Shown here: positions 32,531 through 45,164 of the stretch, one piece after another
Position numbering within the stretch: the stretch's first letter is position 1
Layout of the letters: every line of letters starts with the position of its first letter
Assembly: GCA_022496805.1 (NCBI GenBank)
Contig: CM040096.1
Span: forward strand, 13,641,501 to 13,705,500
DNA length: 64,000 nt
Direction of reading: 5' to 3'
DNA from: Pohlia nutans
Taxonomy: Eukaryota; Streptophyta; Bryopsida; Bryales; Mniaceae
Notes under the pieces: generated by a model
What the model saw: only the letters and a program-made list of their open reading frames with translations
Told to the model about the DNA's origin: nothing
Database searches by the model: none
Translations under genes and position numbers: made by a program

Positions 32531-34202
32531 ATAGCATCCAAATGCAGAATAAAGGACTCAGTTAGAGATCCTAAGCTTGAGAATGGGTGAGTGTAGTTTC
32601 AACATTTTTATAATATTATAAGATTGGCCCATGTACAATACCATATAAGGGAAAGGATGTGATCCTGCAATGATTTAAGAACCTTATGAATATTATCTAG
32701 AGGGATAGAAGTCAAATACCGAAAATCAAATTGTAAGGTTTAATCCCTCAAGGATTCATGGTTTTAAAATGACAAATTCAATCAACCACACTATGAACAA
32801 TATAATTTATATGAGACCAAATTTTACATCATCACAATCAGCAAAGAACATTTCATGTGTTTGCTCAAATTAGAAATAAATTTGAACAAAATAAATTCCA
32901 CATGGCACCTACTCTCAACCTTGTACTATTTTTGGCCGATACATAAATAAAATTAATGTTTTTTAATAAATAAAATTTAATTTATATAAATTGTGAAAGT
33001 GAAAAGATAGCCAGATCCCACTTGTGACCTATAGGTGGTGTTTTTTAACTTAAAAATTATCATCAAAACTCCCAATTTCGTCCACATATAGAAGTCATTG
33101 ATTGGATCACAAGTGATTGGTTTAGGTTTGTTGGATGGTGGTTGATGATGGCACCTACATGACTAGAATGGGTGGGTGGTTATGGGGCATTCTACTTTAG
33201 TAGTAGATTTCGTATTGTATGGAATAAACGTTGCAAATCAAATTGTTTGTCTGAATTTGAGTGAAGTATTAGTCAAAGACTTGTTTGATATAAATTTAAT
33301 GAAACTATATTTAAATATTAATTCTCAAAATTGTGCTTGCTCTAGTTGTAGAATGATTTTCTTTGGAAATTGTTGTGATGGTGATAAAAAACTACGAAAC
33401 TTATATGCAATTAGAAATTGCATCTTCATCTTAAAATACCTATAGCTAAAGAATAACGTATGTACAAAAGTATCAAAAGGGTGTAGGGCGTCCCAAGACC
33501 CATTCCCATCTTTACTTGTAAAGACTATGAAGTCATAAATTCATTGACCATTACAAATTAGCAATTGTTGATATATATGATTGTTGAATTCCACTAAAAT
33601 GACAAAGCTAATTTTGTTGCCATTGTAATTTGGTAGTTGTTCAATATGATTAGCCAAATTAATAACAAAAAAACAAAGCTAGTAGAATTCGAGTACTAAG
33701 TGTTGAAATAAATTTGTCATTACTACATCATGTTTGTACTATTTAGAACTCCCTTAAATTCACATACTTTTTCAAATCTTATGGTACGTTCTTTGTACCT
33801 ATAGCTTTTCAATTGTTGAATGTGTTTACAATTATCATAAAAAATTGTAGATATTGTCTCCATTCTCACAAAGACTTCAAGGCACTAAAATATATACTAT
33901 ATGGGTACTATATGCGATAGGAATTTTTAACATGACTTCAGAGGAAATCTTGTCAAATTTTGTTAGACCATGTTAATAAGCGTTGAAAAAACCATACCAT
34001 AAACTCAAATTGGGGTGGTTTTGTACAAGTGTTTAGTAGGAGGTCTTAACGTGATTAATTTGTTAAGAACTAAAGGAAGGCCATTGTGTTTAAAAGGAAG
34101 GGATAAAAGTATGCTAACAAGGCCATTTTGTTTAAGGCTTCACTACTTCATAACTATAAATTTATTATTGGTATTTGATAAATTAATTTGGAAATAAAGT
34201 CT
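32531..34202. other. Intergenic with old repeats, no gene recognised
   Basis: It includes the dispersed repeat shared with 20990-21200 (32530-32690), a 19193-family relic (32740-32925), and copy 2 of the dispersed repeat of 2681-3740 (32940-33500). The frame 33176-33445 is Cys-rich near its end but matches no domain I know. Confidence 0.4.
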
Positions 34203-35276
34203 TTAACCCCTAACCATCCCAACGTCCATATTTTGGACGTTTTTTGGAGAAAAATAACTTTGAAGACTTGTATCTTTTGCAGGCAATGTCCGATTTCAAT
34301 GAAATTTTCTAAAAACCGCCATCATGATGTCTAGTTTGTGTAGTAAGACTTTCAAATCAATCTAAGATGTAATGAATATTTGGTAATCATTTTAGTGCAC
34401 GGGACTTAATTTTGGACAGTTTTTGTGCATTTTAATGGCTGCAACTTCGGGGGCTTGGTTCTCCTTCATCAAATGTTTGTTTTCAATAAAACTTGTTGGA
34501 TTCAATTCTCCTTTAAGTTTGGTTATCTTGGTAAAATTTTCATGTCAACCACAGTTGTTCTGAATGTTAAGGAATTGTTTTAGTGCACAGATCTATTTTG
34601 GACATTTTTGCTTTTTGTGTCAAACATGTCACTTTTTGGGCTACTTTTTGACATTGCAAGGCCATTTTAGGGCACATCAAATTTTCTCATGAGTTTTTTT
34701 AGTACCAATGTGTTTATATGATGATTTTAAACCACTTTATAGTTTAATTTTTTTTTCATTTGAGTAGGTTTAGAAATCAGATTTCACCTCTAAAGTGTTG
34801 CTAGGAAAATTTCAGCATCCTTTTTCAACACTAAAACATTATGGTCTTGCAATCTATGTCACCAAATGACTCCAAATCTTGGGGAAGTCACTTCCAAAAA
34901 GTTACAATTGGCATGCAAAAAATTATAGGATGCAAATAAATTTTTGAAGGTAATTTTTATAAATGAATTACATTAATATAGGATGCTCAAAATTGATTTC
35001 AATAATTAAAATGAGAATATTTTTTTAATAATACTAATTATAGTAGATATAATTTTATTTTTAAGGTACCTTTAAATACTTTGTTATCGCAAGTGATACC
35101 TAAAAAATACATAGAGTGACTTCCTCGAGCTCCAAATTTGATCCACATCAACTACAACATGTATACTACAAGATTGTACAGTTGAGATTTCTATACCTCA
35201 TTTGCATTTAGACATATAACATATCAAAGCAATGATGTTTTTAAGCCCAAAAAAACTACGGACGCTTAGGAGTTAA
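34203..35276 (+). mobile_element. 1.07-kb TTAA hairpin element
   Basis: TTAACCCCTAACCATCCC at 34203; the right end complements to TTAACTCCTAAGCGTCCG (35276 back). The hairpin 14 nt inside the left end has 8-bp arms AACGTCCA (34221-34228) and TGGACGTT (34234-34241). Its middle contains no transposase-like frame. Confidence 0.65.
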
Positions 35277-36557
35277 ACCTTAATTTTAAGAGATTTTTAC
35301 ATAATTGAATACAATACAACAAGTGTCATATGTTTTTCTTAAAAGTTGTTTTTCAAAAACTTAATGGAATTTTGATTTAAACTAGAAACATTATATGTTT
35401 ATTATACTCTAAAAAAATCCAATTTGTATTTATACTAAGTTGTAATCCAAATACCAATATTTACAATGTCTCTCCATTTTAAAAGTTTCTCTTCATGTCT
35501 CATTGAATACCCTTTGTGAGCTCTGTAACATACACTTGCAATGTGAACCATCACCAATTTATCATTTATTTAATTAAATTTACAAATCTTGTTTATGATT
35601 ACAATATACATGAAAATACTGAAAATCATTTTTACATTTTTATTTTTATTTGATTTGACGTTTGATAAAACTTCAATAAAAAATTTGACGTTTGTAACTT
35701 CAAAAAAAAATTAAAATTAACATTGGACAAACGGTTAGAGAAAATTTGACGTATTATTTCAATTGAAAATTAATATTTTTGCAATTGACATTTTTTACAA
35801 AGTATGTAATAATTTGATTTGTATCAAATTTTATAACAATTGCATTTAAAACTATTTCAACTATTGAAGATGTCGATATCATATCTATTGTTCTTATTCC
35901 TTTTATTCTAAAATCTTGTTTATTCATCTCACTTATTAGTCTCGCCTCAGTGGCCAATGTTGATCGATTATCACCACCCATTACAAATCTTCTTTTACGA
36001 CCAATTCTTTTAATATTGATTTTCACCTGTCTACAAGCTTTTAAATCGGTCGTTCTCATAATTGCAATCATGTTATCTATACAAATTCCAATATTCAAAT
36101 TTATCTCCTTGCCATCAATACTTTTTATAATTTTAATTTTAAAAAAAATTGTATTTGCAACACTAGTATTTCAATGTTTTTCATGAATTTTTTTGATGTT
36201 GTAGATTTCTATTGTAACAACTAGTGTCTTCATCTTTTGTTTGATTGTTGTGTGTAATTCGTGGTTTCAAAAAAACTAGATATTTGAAAGAGATTATGAG
36301 ATCCAAATACAAAGTACTTCATTTTAATATTTTATTTTATTTTATGATTACTACCCAATAAAGTTTCAAAATATCATTCAATGAATTACATTAAACAAGA
36401 TGGGGTTTCTAATTGTTCAAGGAAAATATTTATAAAAAGAATGAAAACATTAAAAGATCCAATAGAGGTGTTGATGTCATCCTTCAAGATTTGAAAAAAT
36501 ATTACAAAGAGCTACTATCAACATCGTAGTATTTTTTATTTTGACAAAGGAAAAAAA
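35277..36557. other. Upstream region of the F-box gene; one unassigned frame
   Basis: AT-rich. A minus-strand frame at 35754-36098 (114 residues, starting MNIGICIDNMIAIMRT) is longer than expected for such AT-rich DNA but has no motif I can name and no visible promoter. I keep it as unassigned and most likely not a gene. Confidence 0.3.
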
Positions 36558-37864
36558 ATGAATGATATTGCTAGTAATGAAAGACATTATTGTAATTCTA
36601 ATTTTAAAAACAATGATTTTTTAGGATTCAAAAACAAATACATTGAGGAAGATGAATGGGATTTTGATTCAAGATGGGAAGATTTGCCTAATGATGTGAT
36701 TGACCGTATTTTAGCTTGGTTGCCATTGCCAAGTTTTTTTGCTTTTCGATTGGTATGTAGACGATGGAATGAAATTTTGTATTCTCCAAGTTTTTATCAA
36801 TTATGTTCACATGCACCACAAACACTACCTTGGTTCATTGTTAGTGCCAATGAAAATTGTAGAAAAAGTGCAACTTATGATCCGCTAACTAACAAATGGT
36901 ACACGTTTAGATTTCCAACAAATACATGTTGTGGAAATAGTGATAGCAATGATGATTTGGGCCATCCTATTGCTGCAGCTGAGGGACTTTTGTGTTCTTG
37001 TGTATTTCAAAACGGTTTTGAATATCTTTTAATTTGTAATCCTATGACAAGAGCATGTACAATACCGATGTCTATTCCTATTAATTGTGACAATGTACTT
37101 GGAGGAATGATTGTTGATAAAAAATCAAAATCATATCGAGTTGTACTTGCTGAGTGCATATCTTGCCCAAGAACAAATATTGAAGTTGCTTCAATGTCTT
37201 CTTCTTCTAGCTCTGATACAGAACTTGAAGAAGGTGAATGTTATGAAGTACGTATTTTTGTATATTCTTCTCAAAATCCATCAAATTGGAAAAATGGTGC
37301 TACTTTTATCATAGAAGGACATTTAGATTGTGGGAGTGCAATGTGCAAAAATATTTTGTATTTCATCACTCATGGAGCATATAAGCCTGATGGATTAATT
37401 GCATACGATGTTGATAATGATAGTTGGAGACGGGTTAATATTACAATGCCAAGGTTATTATTATATGCATACTTAGTTGATCATAATGGTCATTTGCTTA
37501 TGATTGGAGGTTTAGGAAAGTTTAGTGTGACAACAAAAATCTGGATTTGGGAACTTGACATTTCACGTGATGATTGGAAACTTGTTGGAAAAATGCCGCC
37601 AAAATTATTTAAAGAATTTTTAGAATGTCACCATCAAAATATTTTATGTGTGTTGGACAAGGTCATTTATTATATTTATGTACTTATAAAAATACAAGAT
37701 GTCTTGTTTACAATATTTGTCAAAAAAATTGGCGGTTTTTACCTCCATGTCCAATTATTGTTAAATATTCGTCAATCACTCCAAGTGGTTTCTGTTATGA
37801 ACCTCGATTAGATGGATCAGTAATTAGAAAGTTTCAACCAGATGGTGAGTCTACATGTGTCTAA
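36558..37864 (+). pseudogene. F-box protein, UFO/LCR type, with one frameshift
   Basis: Residues 40-80 form an F-box (DLPNDVIDRILAWLPLPSFF and FRLVCRRWNEIL), the part that binds SKP1 in SCF ubiquitin ligases. The rest resembles the kelch-like C-terminal half of plant UFO/LCR-type F-box proteins (PWFIVS, YDPLTNKWYTF, LICNPMTRACTIP, LLMIGGLGKF). Near 37625 homology switches frame: the first frame runs through PPKLFKEFLE, and the family sequence continues one frame over as SPSKYFMCVGQGHLLYLC to GFCYEPRLDG and a stop at 37862-37864. Loss of one A around 37625 explains it. In the first frame the protein would end at 37811 with an unrelated tail. It is either a very young pseudogene or a sequencing error in an intact gene. 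Codon use is strikingly A/T-rich. Confidence 0.8.
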
Positions 37865-39026
37865 AATTATTATAGAATCACCTTACAACAATATTGAAAA
37901 TTTGTTGATTTTATTGATATCATATGATTTACTATTTTTGGTAATCTTTAAAGCAATGTAAAATGTGATTAACTTTTTAAAACACCAATTTTTAAAAAGT
38001 GAATTCATACAGATTTTTGATGTGTATAGGCACAAATTTCAAATACATGCAATTTACAGTTTAAATTTTGCTAACCATAACTTTCTCATCAATGTATAAA
38101 TGTGTTGATTAAAATTTTGAATAGAATTTTGTAATTTTTTTTTTCCATTTTATAAATTTAGAAAATTAAAATATTAATTGCAATGCACATAAAAGACAAA
38201 GATGTTTTAGCGTAAAATTTGACATGTGAATTTTATAATTTAGAAATATTTCAGAGGGTGTGCAGTTTGTTTTTTTCATTTCCACTTGAATCTAATGCGG
38301 TATATAAATTTTGAGTTCAATTTTTATTTTATTTTGTTATTTTTAAAATCATTTTTTCTTCATTTTTGGATGTAGTAAATATAAAAGCTACGTCATAAAA
38401 CTACACCTTGTCTTTTCCATTTGCAAACATCCAAGACCATCGTAACTTCATTTCGAAAAATTTATCTTAAATCAAATAAATAAACCCTCTAATTCTATTA
38501 TTTTTTAAATGAAAAGTAGTTTTTAAAGTAAAAGGTATTTTGTTTTGTTAATCAATGTAGGGTATTATCGAAAGATATATCAAGTGATACGCATTTTTTA
38601 ATCAAGTATTCACTAAATTTTATGAATATTCTAATATTTTGGATTATATTTTTGAAATATTCACCAAAACCTCTTTTTTTCATCCATATATTACTTCTAA
38701 AATAATTATAATGTTTTAAGAAATTTTATGGAATTTTAGAACCTCATATTTCAAACAACGCCATTTCCATTACTTTTGCGTAATGCACCCTCCAAGTCGT
38801 CAATAATAGTTGGTATACTTATATCTCTGGTATTGCAATGTATTTGATATTTTATGACCTTTCATACATGTTATTGAATTTTCATAAAGTTTACCATTAC
38901 AATGAGGCATCAATAATATACCTAACTACCCATGTTTCTAAGGCATAAATTGACAAAATACCCCCAAAGAACTCTTTATTCATAATTGTTTCAAGAAAAC
39001 TGAATGGTTAGGATTATTATCATTAT
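37865..39026. other. AT-rich intergenic, no gene seen
   Basis: No coding sequence, terminal repeats or tandem repeats are recognisable. It may include the 3' UTR of the F-box gene. Confidence 0.4.
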
Positions 39027-39484
39027 CATAGCATAATAGAGCACTGGAAGGGATCACCCTTTTCAAAGTGGATCACAAGGAGAATATTCACTCTTCTAAA
39101 TGATGTACTAATGCCACTTGTATCTCTTAAATTGTGAGATTTCCTTGTAATTGCCATGTAAACTTCGTTTCTAATCATAACTAGGTTGTGGTCCCATTCG
39201 AAAGGGTGTTTGCTCTTGTTGCTCTAGTATGCTATGATGCTATTTAATATTACAATAAAACATGGTTGTTGTGAAAAACATTAGCATAATAGACAATGAA
39301 ATGGAGCACCTTTTGAAAAATGGATCGAAAGAGAATCTTCACTTGGATCTACTTTTTAAAGTAATGAAGGAATGTCATTTGTATTCCATGTCATTACAAT
39401 GTAAACTTAGTTTCTAATTGTAACTAGACTGTGCTCCCATAGCAAAAGCCAAGGTGTTGGCTTCCATTGCCTTTTTATGCTATG
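39027..39484. mobile_element. Two copies of a 210-bp MITE with CATAGCATA ends
   Basis: Copy 1 at 39027-39236 starts CATAGCATAATAGAGCA, and its right end complements to CATAGCATACTAGAGCA. Copy 2 at about 39281-39484 is a diverged version. Both hold 'CAATGTAAACTTAGTTTCTA'-like interiors. No transposase and no clear target duplication are seen. Confidence 0.6.
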
Positions 39485-41095
39485 AATGGTTGATTCCATG
39501 AAGAGCTGAATTTTGCAACTTTTCTGATTGTAACTTTTGAGAACTTTGTAAAGTGGAGGCACCAATATTTGTCAGTTTAAGGATTTTGACCTATTTAGAG
39601 CGATGGTTTTCAATGATAAAAATTTGTAACACGTAAAAGTTTGGGTTTAATAACCAAGCCAAATTTTTTAATTAATTTTGTCACAATGTATGATTTTGTT
39701 TGAATTTTCAAACTTAATTTGCATAGACCACTATTGATGGTTGTAGAGAAACCAATACTCGTCTTTCATTTCTAATTCAATCAGTTTGCTAACTTGGCAT
39801 TCATAATTGATCACCAAACTGCTACAACTAATGGTTGTGATAATTTGATTTGAACTCACGAAGTTGAAACAAGTGCTTGCATAGGTGACTAGAATTGGTT
39901 CCTTACAAGCTCTCCATCATAAAAGTTGGGCCAGACTATTTTGATGCCATTTTGACAAGAAATGCCACATACAGGTCATTTTAGTGTTATTTTATCCGTA
40001 GTAGGTTGGTATGGAAGTTGGCACCAAATTATCTTAATTGCATTTCAATGCACCATGATGGCACCTTGTTCACATGCCTTGAAGTTCCCGATGTGGTACT
40101 TCTACCTTAACTTTTGTAACTTTTTCAAATAATCTTTTGTAATGAGAGTTGTTCTATTGCGGTGGGTACTGAGAGTTACTGTAGTTGTTCTAGGGCGTGG
40201 GAACGTGGGAACATGAGAACACTGCCAGGCGTGAGTGGATAAGTGGCTGTACGTGGCGAGCACAGCAGTCCACCCTGGATGCCAGCAAAAATAACTGAAG
40301 GTGCCAATAGCAGCTTTCATAATTCCCTTTTATCCATTCAATTATGATGGGCAGGCATCTTTGTTTCTGGTTTACAGTACTTACTGGATCTCCGTCAATA
40401 AGGTACCCTAAAATGGCTTTTTTTCTTTGATTTTCCCCGTTTTCTTGGGGACACAAGAAAAATGTACAAATGAGACCCAACCACTGATGGTCGGTCACTT
40501 GCGGCACTTTGTAGCCCTCCCTAGCGTTGGACCAACATCACCCATCTTCGTAGAAAATCATTACCTAATGCACCCCGTTTGTTCAATTTGATTTCACTTT
40601 TTACAATTTTAGATTAAGTGGTAATCGCATTGGAGATACTAGTAAAAAAGGGTACTTGTATTTGGATTTGTATTTGGATTGTGACACTTGAAAATGAAAC
40701 CAAATCCAAGGCCCTCAAAGTCACTCAAGTAATTGTATCTTTTATGCTTAATTGCACAACAGAATTGCACAATCCATGCCTGGTGACTTGTGAGTGGCTC
40801 ACTTACTATTTTCAAGAGTTTAATTGAGTGACGTTGGTGGGGGAACTACATAGTGAGGTCTAACTTTTTGGATGACCTTCATAATGCAATTCACATAACC
40901 TGTACATCCATCCAACGGTATAGAAGTTCATTAAGAGAAGGGATGGACAAAGCCAGTCGCTGCAGGTTGCTAGAGTGGAGTCAAAAAAATGAAGGAATGA
41001 AAAGATAAGAAAATCCCCTTCCAACACCCACCTCTTAATCAAATTACCTATTGATTTTGCATGAATGATGATGTTGAATATTTTGCACATTCTCC
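39485..41095. other. Intergenic, no gene recognised
   Basis: The frames at 40190-40507 (minus) and 40618-40827 (plus) have no domain or splice context that I can support. No repeat structure was found. Confidence 0.35.
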
Positions 41096-41907
41096 TTAAC
41101 CCTTTAGTGCCCAGCTGACCACATTATGGTCACTACAACGTCCGAAATGCAAATAGCAGAGAATCCGTGAAGAATTGGAATTTCAGTTTTGAAGTTCAGA
41201 TTTGCCCATATACATTACACACCTTCCAGAAAAAAGAAATTTTCAATTTAGAATTGTACAACTATCAAAATACCTATCAACAAAACGCGAAAATACTGCA
41301 AATACTTGAAAATACAGTAAATACTTACAAATACAACACATGTATTATGCAGTATTTATTGTGTTTGGAAGTTTATTATCTTGTTTTATTTTTTTGGATT
41401 GTGTTCTTTTCTTCATCTTCCATTAGTGTATGTAATCCGATCTTGACTAATGTACCCAGTCCTGTCAATTTTCAACGTATAAAATTTTGTCCTAAACCGT
41501 ATATGGATAAGTCACTTTCACTTATAAAATTCACAATAATTATGTGTGAGTCTATTCTTGATATGAAAGATTGCAACAGAGAGGTGTTGACATAGGGCAT
41601 AGCTAAACTTCTTTTCTTTCATTTTTGAAAATTTAACCCAAATTCTATTTAACTTTGAAGTCACACACCCCCCAAAATCTCATTTATGAGCGTGCATTAT
41701 ACAGTTCAAATACATACCATAATCTTCCAATCCCACCATTGGATGATTCTCAAATTTTAACAAAATGTGTACTCTCCAGTTGAGAATAGAATTGTACGGC
41801 TACTTTCTAATTTAATCCATTCAATTTCTGGTAGTCTCAATCACAGTGGAAAAATCCACTGAAATCTAGTGCTCCCAGCTACAGTACCTTGGGCACTAAA
41901 GGGTTAA
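41096..41907 (+). mobile_element. TTAA hairpin MITE, family C, copy 1
   Basis: Perfect 18-base terminal repeats: TTAACCCTTTAGTGCCCA at the left, and the right end complements to TTAACCCTTTAGTGCCCA. The hairpin has arms TGACCA (41116-41121) and TGGTCA (41127-41132). It shares its right TTAA with the next element. Confidence 0.85.
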
Positions 41908-42716
41908 CCCTTTAGTGCCCAAATAACCACATTGTGGTCTCTGCTGTGTCAAAAACGCGAATAACGGAAAATCTGTGAAGAACTGGATTTTGAATTGTGA
42001 AGTTCAGATGATGAGCGGTATAATATACATCTTCTAGAAAAAGAAAATTTCAATTTGGACTTGTACAACTATCAAAATACCTATGAACAAAACTCGAAAA
42101 TACTGTAAATACTTGAAAATAGAGTAAATACTTACAAATACAACACATGTACTATGCGATATTTTTTGTGTTTGGAAGTTAGTTATCTTGTATTTATTTT
42201 TTTGGATTGTGTTCTCTTGTTCATGTTCCATTAGTGTATGTATTCCGATCTTGATCCATGTACTAACTCCTTTCATATTTTAACGTATAAATTTTTGTCC
42301 TAAACCGTATAAGGATAAGTCACTCTCACTTATAAAATTCGCAATAATTATGTGTGAGTCCATTCTTAACATGAAAGATTGCAACAGAGAGGTGTTGACA
42401 TAGGTCATTGCTGAACATCTTTACTTTCATTTTAGAAAATTTAACCCAAATTCTATTTAACTTTGAAGTCACACACCCTCCAAAATCTCATTTTTGAGTG
42501 TGCATTATACGGTTCAAAGACATACTATGATCTTCCAATCCCACCATTGGATGATTCTCTAATTTTGGCAAAATGTTTGCACTCCAGTGGAGAATGCAAT
42601 TGTACGGTTATCTTCTAATTTAATTCATTCTATTTATGGCAGTATCAACCATAGTGGAAAAAACCTAGTGAAAACCAGTGAACCGTGCTACACTACCCAA
42701 AGCGTTAAAGGGTTAA
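41904..42716 (+). mobile_element. TTAA hairpin MITE, family C, copy 2 (tandem)
   Basis: Same family and orientation as the previous element, about 80% alike by eye over its full 0.8 kb. The hairpin has arms ACCAC (41926-41930) and GTGGT (41934-41938): paired bases differ from copy 1 yet stay complementary. TTAA at 42713-42716 is shared with the third element. Confidence 0.82.
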
Positions 42717-43122
42717 CCCTTAAACGTCAAGAGGGCATGGGTGGGGCAGCCCAGAAGGCATCTGAATTTTCGGAGGAAATTTAAAATTTAAAAATATATA
42801 AAAATATATAATAATAAAAATAAAAAACGAAAAATATGCAAAAACGGCTCTGCGGGACACTGCTCGCCAACACTATAGCACTGTAGCACTACGGCATCTC
42901 AGCTGCCCCAACCTTAAAAACTTGTTCAATTTCATAACTTTGATTGCTTACCAACGATTCCACACTCTCTCTTTTGAGGCGCAAATTTGCAATCTAGATC
43001 GCTTTTTCAGTAGCTTTCCAACGCACTAATCCACGCTTGATTTGGTTGAGAAAATCTACTGTTTTCTTGATTATTCTCTTTTAAATAAGCCCATGGGGCT
43101 TACCTTGGCATTTAGGGGTTAA
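42713..43122 (-). mobile_element. TTAA hairpin MITE, family B (third in the array)
   Basis: The left end is TTAACCCTTAAACGTCAAG, and the right end complements to TTAACCCCTAAATGCCAAGG. The hairpin inside the right end has 7-bp arms TAAGCCC (43086-43092) and GGGCTTA (43096-43102). It abuts a PIF-like MITE whose TAA duplication overlaps this TTAA. Confidence 0.8.
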
Positions 43123-43611
43123 GAGCATGCCCAACAGCAAAGAAAAGTACCAGTCAAACGCCAATTTAATAGAGGTTTGGGGTAAACATGACCCCATCAG
43201 CAGTAGAAAAGCATCTGCCAAACACTAAGATAGCTTGGTGGTGGCTTTTATTTGAGTTCAGGACGCCATATACTCCTCTCTTGGCGGCTTTGATTTTCTG
43301 ACGCTAAGCATGGGAACCAACGAAGCAAGGGGACAATCACAGCATGGGGAGGGACTAGCACGGAATGAGCATGTGACACATGGTGTTGCAATAATTAGCT
43401 AACTACAATAACTTATTATTATACTCCCTCATGCACTGGATCTTACACATGCGCTCTTTTTTGGGGTTTTCCAATATTTGCCAATATCTTTGGTTTGAGA
43501 AAAGAAGCTTGCTGCTGGGGTAGCATGCAGGCCGCCCCCTCCAATTCTCATTGAATCCCAAATCAGATGACGTTGGGGTGAGGGTTTTCCCTCTCACTGC
43601 TGGGCATGCTC
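43123..43611. mobile_element. PIF/Harbinger-like MITE
   Basis: The ends are GAGCATGCCCAACAGCA and, complemented, GAGCATGCCCAGCAGTG, with TAA duplicated at 43120-43122 and 43612-43614. It is related by its ends to 44572-45161 and 60971-61273. Further right, 43617-43652 is a lone right end of the CATAACATTCA family. Confidence 0.75.
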
Positions 43612-44000
43612 TAAGGACAGAGCAAAGCCAGTGAAGGCTGCTGAATGTTATGCAGAGTGCTAGTGGAGATGCTCTTAGAGGGTAGGTAAGAATGCCATTG
43701 ATACTGCTAATTGTTAGCATCACAAAAGGATGTTGAGACTGACATTTTTTTTAACAGATGTGAAAAGGAGTTCTCCGTCTATTCATCTCTGCAAGACATA
43801 TACTAACTTGCAGTACTGCTTAACTGCTCCGTCGTCAAGAGCAGAGAACACATGGACACTTACATACCGTAGCTTAGCAGAAGTGACACGCCAGCGGCCT
43901 GCCTACTCATTCAGTCATTCCAAAGAAGCCGCGGACTCCAACAAATTTACTTACAACAAGGAATTGATGACACGATTCCGTCAGTGCAGGAGACTGCTTC

Positions 44001-44426
44001 TAGGGTAGACGACCTGTTTCCGATCAGGCCCCCAATCACGCAGTATAGGGCGACCTATTTCCGTGAATCAACCTGTATTATTTTCGAATTCATTCGTAAA
44101 CGGTGACGGAAACATGTTTCTTCTTAATATGGAATGGTTGGCGCCAAGAATGGAAATTTGTTACCGAGTTAGTATGATATCATGTGTTCTCGAAATCTAG
44201 TTTTACAGTTCTTGGAAATAGGTCAGCCTATATTGCGAGAACGGGTTGGAGAGAATCTTCACTTTGAAAATTCGTAGTAAATTCAATATTGCCCCAAAAT
44301 TTGTTCAAAAATATGTGACCTTCTTTAAATCTATTTCCCTACACTGCAAAATTATTTGCCTATTTGTTACTCCACCGGAAGTATGCTGAATTGCTTAAGG
44401 TGATCGGAAACACGTCGTCTACCCTA
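44001..44426. mobile_element. Mariner-like MITE with nested inverted repeats
   Basis: Terminal repeats of about 25 bases start GGGTAGACGAC(C/G)TGTTTC on both sides, flanked by TA (44001-44002, 44425-44426). A second inverted pair, ATAGG and CTGACCTATTTCC-like, lies inside (near 44043 and 44212-44237). The TA duplication suggests Tc1/mariner; no transposase is present. Confidence 0.65.
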
Positions 44427-44571
44427 TTTGTAGGGATGAACGCGTATTCTGTTGCCATCAGGAAAAGGACTTGGCTGTCTCTAGTGTAATGGGTGTCAGT
44501 GGGGGATAAGCTCTATAGATTAGTGTGGCCAAATCGCAGGCTGTCTTTACCGTAATGAATGTGATGGATAA

Positions 44572-45161
44572 GAGCATCCTCAATGGGGCCTCTAAACAAT
44601 ATATATTTTTGATGGAGATGGAATTAGAAAGTTATATTATTATTTATAAAATCATTTTTTAAATCTAAATATAATAGGCCCAAAAAAATCTTGATTTGGA
44701 CATTGAATGACCAAGATGCACCCCGTTGACACTAGTAGAAAAGGTGGCACTGCCGAAGGCAAGTAGTGCCCAATTCCACGTATGCGCAATGATTTTTCTT
44801 GGGCATCTCCATGGGGAGCGTCATCTTTTCTACTAGTGTGAAAATTAGATAAACTTCAAAAAAAATTCAATGGCTCTTCAAATTTAGTTCAATTTTTTTA
44901 TAGGGCTAAGGGTACAAAAAATTATGTGTTGTGTTTTGGTCTTAAAGGGCCCTCTTTAGCTTTTTTTGAAGGTCCTTTCAAATTAGCACACATTTGATGG
45001 GATGTGCCTAAATCACACAGTGTTTAATTCCAAATTTTCTTGTACTTTCAATATGCAGTTTTTAATGCAATTCTATGATAAATTATGATCTAATTCCTTG
45101 TTTATTAAAAGATACATTTTAATATGCCGGGACCCTTTTAGAGGCTTCATTGAGGATGCTC
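44572..45161. mobile_element. PIF/Harbinger-like MITE hosting a CACTA MITE
   Basis: The ends are GAGCATCCTCAATGGGGCC and, complemented, GAGCATCCTCAATGAAGCC, with TAA duplicated at 44569-44571 and 45162-45164. It is interrupted by the element at 44730-44838. Confidence 0.78.
44730..44838. mobile_element. 109-bp CACTA-type MITE
   Basis: The terminal repeats CACTAGTAGAAAAG and CTTTTCTACTAGTG are flanked by a 3-bp duplication TGA (44727-44729, 44839-44841). This is the expected structure for CACTA/En-Spm elements. It is nested in the PIF-like MITE, so it is the younger of the two. Confidence 0.82.
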
Positions 45162-45164
45162 TAA

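Noticed and set aside
35754..36098. A 114-residue minus-strand frame as a real gene or viral remnant
   Set aside because: No motif of any family could be identified, and the AT-rich context gives no promoter or splice evidence; kept only as unassigned in the region entry.
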